A stretch of 39,350 nt of DNA from Bacteroidaceae bacterium (lineage in GTDB: Bacteria; Bacteroidota; Bacteroidia; Bacteroidales; Bacteroidaceae): contig JAFTNW010000046.1 of NCBI GenBank assembly GCA_017451695.1, positions 1 through 39,350 on the forward strand, read 5' to 3'. The translations under genes and the position numbers were made by a program. This document shows, in pieces, positions 34,325-39,350 of the stretch. Position 1 is the stretch's first letter. Each line of letters starts with the position of its first letter. The notes under the pieces are model-generated. The model saw only the letters and a list, made by a program, of their open reading frames with translations, did not search any database and was not told the origin of the DNA.

Positions 34325-36496
34325 TTATGCCTGGGGGCGGCGGGGCTCGCGGCGGGGACGACGCTCACGCTCCTCATAACCCTCGGGTTTCTCTATCAAC
34401 GCTTTGCGAGAGAGTTTGAACTTGCCGGTCTTGGGGTCAATCTCCACAAGCTTCACTTGCAGTTTGTCGCCCTCCTTAATACCGGTCTCTTCCATTGTCT
34501 CAAAGCGTTTCCAATCAATCTCGGAAATGTGCAACAAGCCATCCTTGCCGGGCATGAACTCAACGAATGCACCATAAGGCATCACGCTGCGCACTGTACC
34601 CTCGTAAACCTCACCGGCCTCGGGGATGGCAACGATTGCTCTGATTTTAGCGATAGCCTCGTTGATTGCGTTGCCGTTGTTTGCTGCAATCTCGATGATA
34701 CCCTCGCCATCAACCTCCTCGATAGAGATAGTGGCACCGGTCTCCTCTTGCATACCCTGAATGATTTTGCCACCGGGGCCGATAACTGCACCGATAAACT
34801 CTTTGGGGATACGCATTGTCTCGATACGGGGTGCATGAGGCTTAAGCTCTGCACGGGGCTCGGCAATACACTCGGTAATCTTACCAAGAATGTGCATGCG
34901 GCCCTCGCGTGCCTGATTCAAAGCCTTCTCGAGAATCTCATAAGAAAGACCATCAACCTTTATATCCATCTGTGTGGCTGTGATACCATCAACTGTTCCT
35001 GTTACCTTGAAGTCCATATCACCCAAGTGGTCCTCGTCGCCAAGAATATCGCTGAGCACAGCATATTTCTCCTCACCGGCATTCTTGATAAGGCCCATGG
35101 CAATACCCGATACAGGTTTCTTAATCTTCACACCGGCATCCATGAGCGCGAGTGTACCTGCGCAAACAGTAGCCATTGAAGATGAGCCGTTAGACTCCAA
35201 AATATCCGAAACCACGCGAACACAATAGGGGTAATCGGCGGGAATCATATTTTTGAGAGCGCGGCATGCAAGGTTACCATGACCGATTTCGCGACGGCCT
35301 ACACCACGCTGTGCGCGTGCCTCGCCTGTTGAGAAGGGAGGGAAATTATAGTGAAGGAGGAAACGCTCTGTTCCCTGGTTCATAACCTCGTCGATAATCT
35401 TCTCGTCGCGTTTTGTACCGAGTGTTACGGTTGTGAGCGACTGTGTCTCACCGCGTGTGAACACTGCCGAACCGTGAGGGCCGGGCAGATAGCCTGCCTC
35501 GCACCAGATGGGGCGGATTTCGGTAGTCTTGCGACCATCGAGACGCTTGCCCTCGTCGAGAATACAACGGCGCATAGCCTCTTTCTCAACATCGTGGTAG
35601 TAGCGGTCGATGAGCGCGCCCTTCTCCTCGAGTTCCTCCTCGGTAAATTGCGCTTTGAATTCCTCTTTAATGGCATCGAAAGCGGCTGCACGGCCGTGCT
35701 TGTCGTTGTTTCCGCTTGCAGCAACGGCATAAGCCTTTGCATAGCATGCCTCGTGAACCTGTGAGCGAAGCTCCTCGTCGTTCACCTCGTGGCAGTACTC
35801 GCGTTTTACGGTTGTACCAACCTCTTCCATAAGCTCCATCTGAGCCTTGCAGTGAACCTTGATAGCCTCGTGAGCAACCTTCATGGCCTCCAACAGGTCG
35901 GCCTCTGATACCTCTTTCATCTCACCCTCGACCATCATGATGTTGTCGTAAGTTGCGGCAACCATGATGTCCATGTCGGCATTCTCGAGTTGCGCAAATG
36001 TGGGGTTAACCACGAACTCGCCATTAATGCGTGCAACGCGAACCTCGGAAATGGGGCCACCGAAAGGAATATCGGAAACGGCAAGAGCCGCAGAGGCTGC
36101 AAGACCGGCAAGAGCGTCGGGCATATCTACGCCGTCGGCCGAGAAGAGAACGATATTCACATAAACCTCGGCATGGTAGTTGTCGGGGAAAAGAGGACGT
36201 AGAGCACGGTCAACCAAACGACAAGTGAGAATTTCATAATCCGAAGCCTTACCCTCGCGGCGTGTGAAACCGCCGGGGAAACGGCCAAATGAAGCGTATT
36301 TCTCTTTATACTCTACCTGCAAAGGCATAAAATCGGTGCCGGGAACAGCATCCTTGGCTGCACATACGGTCGCCAACAACATTGTGTTGCCCAAGCGCAA
36401 CATCACAGAGCCATCGGCCTGCTTTGCAAGCTTGCCTGTCTCAATTGTGATTACGCGGCCATCGGGCAATGCCACATTCTTTGTTACAACATTCAT
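34325..36496 (-). CDS. pnp: Polyribonucleotide nucleotidyltransferase (PNPase)
   Basis: 3'-5' phosphorolytic exoribonuclease of RNA decay. 723 residues from ATG 36496 ([14 protein letters not shown]); the frame is open to 36607 but crosses the promoter region. Two RNase PH domains ([13 protein letters not shown] in the first, [29 protein letters not shown] block in the second), then a KH domain ([15 protein letters not shown]) and an S1 domain ([20 protein letters not shown]). The C-terminus ends in a short Arg/Glu/Pro-rich tail ([14 protein letters not shown]) that may add RNA or protein contacts. Confidence 0.97.
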   Translation of the reverse strand: MNVVTKNVALPDGRVITIETGKLAKQADGSVMLRLGNTMLLATVCAAKDAVPGTDFMPLQVEYKEKYASFGRFPGGFTRREGKASDYEILTCRLVDRALRPLFPDNYHAEVYVNIVLFSADGVDMPDALAGLAASAALAVSDIPFGGPISEVRVARINGEFVVNPTFAQLENADMDIMVAATYDNIMMVEGEMKEVSEADLLEAMKVAHEAIKVHCKAQMELMEEVGTTVKREYCHEVNDEELRSQVHEACYAKAYAVAASGNNDKHGRAAAFDAIKEEFKAQFTEEELEEKGALIDRYYHDVEKEAMRRCILDEGKRLDGRKTTEIRPIWCEAGYLPGPHGSAVFTRGETQSLTTVTLGTKRDEKIIDEVMNQGTERFLLHYNFPPFSTGEARAQRGVGRREIGHGNLACRALKNMIPADYPYCVRVVSDILESNGSSSMATVCAGTLALMDAGVKIKKPVSGIAMGLIKNAGEEKYAVLSDILGDEDHLGDMDFKVTGTVDGITATQMDIKVDGLSYEILEKALNQAREGRMHILGKITECIAEPRAELKPHAPRIETMRIPKEFIGAVIGPGGKIIQGMQEETGATISIEEVDGEGIIEIAANNGNAINEAIAKIRAIVAIPEAGEVYEGTVRSVMPYGAFVEFMPGKDGLLHISEIDWKRFETMEETGIKEGDKLQVKLVEIDPKTGKFKLSRKALIEKPEGYEERERRPRREPRRPQA

Positions 36497-36536
36497 CTTT
36501 TTTATCTGTTTATTATTTTTTATTTCTAAATTCTCG

Positions 36537-36573
36537 CAAAGATAAATAATTTTCCACATTTTAACTATCTTTG
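36537..36573. promoter_or_regulatory. Back-to-back promoters of pnp and thioredoxin-like gene
   Basis: Two exact TATCTTTG elements in opposite orientation, on the minus strand at 36537-36544 (pnp) and the plus strand at 36566-36573, separated by 21 bp. They form an inverted repeat, and each lies where the other promoter's -33 region should be. The plus element overlaps the longest frame's first codon at 36571, so translation must start later, at 36595. Confidence 0.65.
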
Positions 36574-36594
36574 CCCACACATTTTTATAAAAAT

Positions 36595-37776
36595 ATGAAT
36601 ATTTCACGCATAACAGGAATAAAAGCCCTGATTTTTACAGGAATTACCGCGCTGTTCTTCGCCTGTGGCAAAGCACCGCAATTCACCATTGAGGGAGAGA
36701 TAAAAGGAGGCGAAAGCAAGATGCTCTATCTGCTTAACATTGGCATAGACAAGACAGAAAAAAGAGACTCTGCCAGAATAGGCAGCAACGGAACATTCCG
36801 TTTCAGCCAACCACGCCCCGAGTGCTACGATTTCTATGCCCTGCAACTGCAAGATGGCGGCAGGCGCATAACCATTGCCATAGACAGCACAGAAACAGTG
36901 AAGATTACAACCACAGCCACACATTTTGCCGATAGCTGCACGATAGAAGGCTCGCCCGAGAGTGTGCGCATACAGGAGCTTGCCGCGCTTGAACAATCGC
37001 TGCAACAACAAGTGCGTAACCTAATAAAAAACAGCACACCCGCATACGGCGAAACAAGAGAAAAAATATACGCCTTAATTGGAGATTTCAAGCAAAACAT
37101 ATTCAAACAATACATAGCCACATCCCCGCACAAGGCAAGCGCATACTACGCACTGTTTTTAAGACTCAACGGCGAGCCGCTGTTCATACCCACAGCCAAC
37201 AGATTCGACAGCCGTTGCTTTGCCGCCGTTGCCACAAGCCTGCACAACAACTACCCGCACGCGACGCGCGCGATACATTTATACAATGTAGCAACAAAAG
37301 GAATGGCGGCCACCCGCACAGCCGCGCCACGCGACACCATAGATTTGGAGAGCAACGCCATTGAAAAGATTGGCTTATACAATATAGAACTGCCCAACAT
37401 ACATGGCGACTCAATAAGCCTTCGCTCACTTAAAGGGAAGGTGGTGCTGCTCGATTTCACCATCTACGGCGTTGCCGGTATCAGCAGCCGCAATATCGGG
37501 TTGCGCGAGATTTACGAGAAATACCGCGACAGAGGATTCGAGGTCTATCAAGTATCATTTGACCAAAACGAAAGTTTCTGGAACAATTCTGCCGAAAATC
37601 TGCCATGGATCTGCGTGCGCGACGGCGATGGACAGGCATCGCAAAACATACTGCTATACAACATACAGTCGCTCCCCACATACTACCTAATAAACCGCGA
37701 CAACGAACTTGTTGCACGCGACAGCCAAATAGAAGATTTAGAGAAAAGCATAGAAGAACTATTAAAAAAACAATAA
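36595..37776 (+). CDS. DUF4369/thioredoxin-like lipoprotein lacking the CxxC
   Basis: 393 residues from ATG 36595. A lipoprotein signal (lipobox FFAC, Cys24) is followed by a beta-rich DUF4369 domain (about 28-125), a helical linker, and a C-terminal TlpA/AhpC-type thioredoxin fold (about 265-393). The fold is recognisable from [14 protein letters not shown], the [12 protein letters not shown] strand and the SLPTYYLI cis-Pro loop, but the usual WCxxC site is replaced by YGVAGI (291-296), so no redox cysteines remain. The protein is probably an envelope binding or structural protein and not a thiol oxidoreductase. Similar Cys-less forms exist in Bacteroidota by recollection. Confidence 0.87.
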   Translation: MNISRITGIKALIFTGITALFFACGKAPQFTIEGEIKGGESKMLYLLNIGIDKTEKRDSARIGSNGTFRFSQPRPECYDFYALQLQDGGRRITIAIDSTETVKITTTATHFADSCTIEGSPESVRIQELAALEQSLQQQVRNLIKNSTPAYGETREKIYALIGDFKQNIFKQYIATSPHKASAYYALFLRLNGEPLFIPTANRFDSRCFAAVATSLHNNYPHATRAIHLYNVATKGMAATRTAAPRDTIDLESNAIEKIGLYNIELPNIHGDSISLRSLKGKVVLLDFTIYGVAGISSRNIGLREIYEKYRDRGFEVYQVSFDQNESFWNNSAENLPWICVRDGDGQASQNILLYNIQSLPTYYLINRDNELVARDSQIEDLEKSIEELLKKQ

Positions 37777-37841
37777 TTGCAAAAGTCCTCTGAAAAAAGA
37801 TGTTAAGCAGGATATATAAAAGTAAAAATTTCCGTTTTTAA

Positions 37842-37872
37842 TTTGCTTTTCAATTTTTAAGAGCTATCTTTG
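37842..37872 (+). promoter_or_regulatory. greA promoter
   Basis: TTTG (37842-37845), 19-nt spacer, TATCTTTG (37865-37872): an exact Bacteroidota consensus. The expected start is about 37879, giving a leader of roughly 84 nt. Confidence 0.82.
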
Positions 37873-37879
37873 CAATCAC

Positions 37880-37925
37880 AACAAAGAGATTTCGGGTTCC
37901 GGCATTCGTGCCGGAATCCTTTGTT
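37880..37925 (+). promoter_or_regulatory. Structured greA leader hairpin
   Basis: Inner 8-bp stem TTCCGGCA / TGCCGGAA (37897-37904, 37909-37916) closes a TTCG tetraloop. Outer 7-bp stem AACAAAG / CTTTGTT (37880-37886, 37919-37925) starts at the predicted transcription start. A T-rich stretch (37920-37938) follows. It could be an early terminator/attenuator or a 5' stabilising hairpin. Confidence 0.65.
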
Positions 37926-37962
37926 TTACTATTTTTTCAAAACCATATAAAAGATATCAGAG

Positions 37963-38424
37963 ATGGGTTATATGTCCGAAGAGGGCTACAAGAAACTGTT
38001 AGCCGACTTAAAAGAGTTAGAGGCGAAACGCCCCGAGATTGTTCGTCAGATTGCAGAAGCACGCGACAAAGGCGACCTTTCGGAGAACGCAGAGTATGAT
38101 GCAGCAAAAGAGGCACAGGGATTGTTGGAGATGAAAATCAATGAGCTCAAATTGATTATCGCCGATGCAAAAATCATCGACACCTCCAAGTTGAGCACCG
38201 AAAGTGTTCAGGTACTCACAAAAGTGAGCCTCAAGAACACAAAGACAGGTGCCACAATGCAGTACACCATCGTTCCCGAGAGCGAGGCAAACTTGCGCGA
38301 GGCCAAAATTTCAATAAACACACCCATTGCCAAAGGATTACTTGGCAAGAAGGTGGGCGATGTAGCCGAGATTACAGTACCCCAGGGAAAACTCTCCTTG
38401 GAGATTACAAACATTGAGTTTTAA
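37963..38424 (+). CDS. greA: Transcription elongation factor GreA
   Basis: Rescues backtracked RNA polymerase by stimulating transcript cleavage. The 153-residue protein has the N-terminal coiled coil with its acidic tip (DLSENAEYDAAKEAQ) and the C-terminal FKBP-like domain ending LLGKKVGDVAEITVPQGKLSLEITNIEF. Length and start (MGYMSEEGYKKLL) are typical. It is followed 12 nt later by the HIT gene and shares its promoter. Confidence 0.97.
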   Translation: MGYMSEEGYKKLLADLKELEAKRPEIVRQIAEARDKGDLSENAEYDAAKEAQGLLEMKINELKLIIADAKIIDTSKLSTESVQVLTKVSLKNTKTGATMQYTIVPESEANLREAKISINTPIAKGLLGKKVGDVAEITVPQGKLSLEITNIEF

Positions 38425-38436
38425 CAAGCAGCAATC

Positions 38437-38835
38437 ATGGCAACAATATTCAGCAAAATAGTTGCAGGAGAGATTCCCAGCTACAAGGTGGCCGAGAACG
38501 AGCAATTCTATGCATTCCTCGACATCAACCCGCTGGCAAAAGGGCACACACTTGTGATACCTAAGCGCGAGGTGGATTACTTCTTCGACCTCACCGACGA
38601 GGAGATTGGTGCAATGCAAATTTTTGCCAAACATGTGGCCGAAGGCATAAAGCGAGCCTACCCCTGCATAAAGGTGGGGCAGGCCGTATTAGGCCTTGAA
38701 GTTCCGCACGCGCACATACACCTTGTGCCCATGCAGAGCGAGAGGGACATGCTCTTCACCAACCCCAAACTAAAACTGACACCCGAGGAATTTGCCGAGG
38801 TTGCCGCTAATATAGCAAAAGAGATTGCCCTATAA
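38437..38835 (+). CDS. HIT-family nucleotide hydrolase
   Basis: 132-residue histidine-triad protein with HAHIHLVPM (91-99), N-terminal FSKIVAGEIPSYKVAENE and FLDINPLAKGHTLVIPKRE, the pattern of HinT-like purine nucleotide phosphoramidases. Substrate in vivo unknown. Its stop codon lies inside the loop of the terminator hairpin. Co-transcribed with greA, an arrangement that is common in Bacteroidota. Confidence 0.94.
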   Translation: MATIFSKIVAGEIPSYKVAENEQFYAFLDINPLAKGHTLVIPKREVDYFFDLTDEEIGAMQIFAKHVAEGIKRAYPCIKVGQAVLGLEVPHAHIHLVPMQSERDMLFTNPKLKLTPEEFAEVAANIAKEIAL

Positions 38836-38848
38836 GGCAATCTCTTTT
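38817..38848 (+). terminator. Terminator of greA-HIT operon, overlapping the stop codon
   Basis: A 13-bp stem (38817-38829 with 38836-38848) encloses a six-base loop holding the TAA stop (38833-38835), followed by a T run to about 38852. The last codons of the HIT gene form the left arm. Confidence 0.87.
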
Positions 38849-39168
38849 TTTTGTATATACAAATGCCATAGGTACAAATTACAGCAATGCCCCAAACCAT
38901 CCATTGCCACCACAAGCCGGGCTCAACCACAGATTTTTTGGGGGGGCTTGCTCTAAACTCCTAGGTGTTATTTTTCGGCTGTTCTCACAATCTTATTGAT
39001 GTTTTTTCGTAACACAAATAACTCTGCGCATATGGTCGTTTTCCTAAAAGCTTTAATGCGCACCAATGAAGACGCAGGGCGCAGTTCTCACCAGCAGAAG
39101 TAATTCTAAAAAAAACAACCGGCACCGTTAATGGCTCACAGAGAGATGCCGAGCAATGCGCAGGAAAA

Positions 39169-39205
39169 GGCGGGGATATGTTTGAGCGAAGCGAGTTGCC
39201 CCGCC
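39169..39205. repeat. Inverted repeat with GC-rich arms
   Basis: GGCGGGG (39169-39175) and CCCCGCC (39199-39205) enclose a segment containing GAGCGAAGCGAG. Possibly part of a larger intergenic repeat extending to the right edge. Confidence 0.5.
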
Positions 39206-39319
39206 CCAAGCTATTGCGACAAGCAGCGAACGGCAAGATTTTACCGAACGAGTAATATTACATAGTAATTTACGAGCAAGAGGTAAAAACGACTGAGACA
39301 TTGGTGCCGGGCCTTTTTG

Positions 39320-39344
39320 CTCCTTTTTGTGCGACAAAAAGGAG
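39320..39344. repeat. Perfect hairpin at right edge
   Basis: CTCCTTTTTGT (39320-39330) and ACAAAAAGGAG (39334-39344) form an 11-bp stem around GCG. No adjacent gene inside the window would use it as terminator. Confidence 0.55.
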
Positions 39345-39350
39345 GTAAAA

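Larger units (their letters stand above)
38849..39350. other. Non-coding DNA at right edge, repeat-like
   Basis: About 500 bp without a convincing gene, tRNA or rRNA. The left part (38853-39120) shows no structure I can name, apart from a G-rich run at 38938-38947. The right part is dense in inverted repeats and simple phrases such as GAGCGAAGCGAG. A minus-strand open frame (39128-39337) there reads like coding sequence but has the look of translated repeat. Confidence 0.5.

Noticed and set aside
38658..38930. Minus-strand open frame over the end of the HIT gene
   Set aside because: Mostly antisense to HIT and its terminator; no family resemblance. Treated as a shadow frame.
1..39350. CRISPR arrays, tRNA or rRNA genes, insertion sequences, integrases or prophage genes
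   Set aside because: No regularly spaced repeats, cloverleaf-like segments, transposase or phage proteins were recognised on either strand.

Overview
The window looks like core chromosome of a member of the Bacteroidales (Bacteroidota). Three things point there. First, the gene content: a fused MurF-alanine racemase, long-form IspG, class III fructose-1,6-bisphosphatase, a TGS-domain nucleoside kinase, a GSCFA protein and a DUF4369/thioredoxin-like lipoprotein. Second, most transcription units are preceded by the Bacteroidota -7 element TAnnTTTG (or TAnnTTCG), in the best cases with TTTG 19-20 nt upstream. Third, Shine-Dalgarno sequences are weak or absent. No tRNA, rRNA, insertion sequence or CRISPR array was seen.

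Layout, left to right. 1-395: non-coding, with a strong promoter firing out of the left edge and the terminator of the folP-cdaA operon. 396-2032 (-): folP then cdaA (c-di-AMP cyclase). 2248-3863 (+): a tight trio of HPr-kinase-like ATPase, S24/S26-type Ser-His peptidase and PqqD-like protein, closed by a bidirectional terminator. 3947-4933 (-): dusB. 5120-7325 (+): U32-family protein and LD-carboxypeptidase. 7373-10374 (-): cysS, an M28-peptidase lipoprotein and sufE. 10473-12141: two ECF sigma factor genes (-) flanking an orphan gene on the + strand whose N-terminus looks damaged. 12303-16811 (-): fbp, purE, ispG, with a structured, repeat-like spacer between fbp and purE. 17000-20073 (-): nucleoside kinase and rpoN.

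20356-22237 (+): an ATPase/DUF4435 TOPRIM-like pair with its own perfect promoter. It resembles the PARIS (AriA/AriB) and OLD-type defence architecture and is the best candidate here for an under-described system. 22209-26906 (-): dxs, trkA, trkH; trkH and the DUF4435 gene overlap tail to tail. 27030-28188 (-): two related small secreted proteins, one with a DnaJ-like cysteine-rich C-terminus. 28263-31714 (+): GSCFA protein and murF-alr, overlapping, ended by a perfect 50-bp palindrome. 31788-34182 (-): an NSS-family transporter and diaminopimelate dehydrogenase. 34325-36496 (-): pnp. 36595-38835 (+): a redox-dead thioredoxin-like lipoprotein, then greA and a HIT protein. The greA mRNA is predicted to start inside a strong hairpin. 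38849-39350: non-coding DNA with hairpins that looks like an intergenic repeat.

Functional links worth noting: cell-wall genes (ldcA, murF-alr, ddh), isoprenoid genes (dxs and ispG, in separate operons), and c-di-AMP synthesis (cdaA) in the same window as a TrkA/TrkH potassium system, a known c-di-AMP target class in other phyla.
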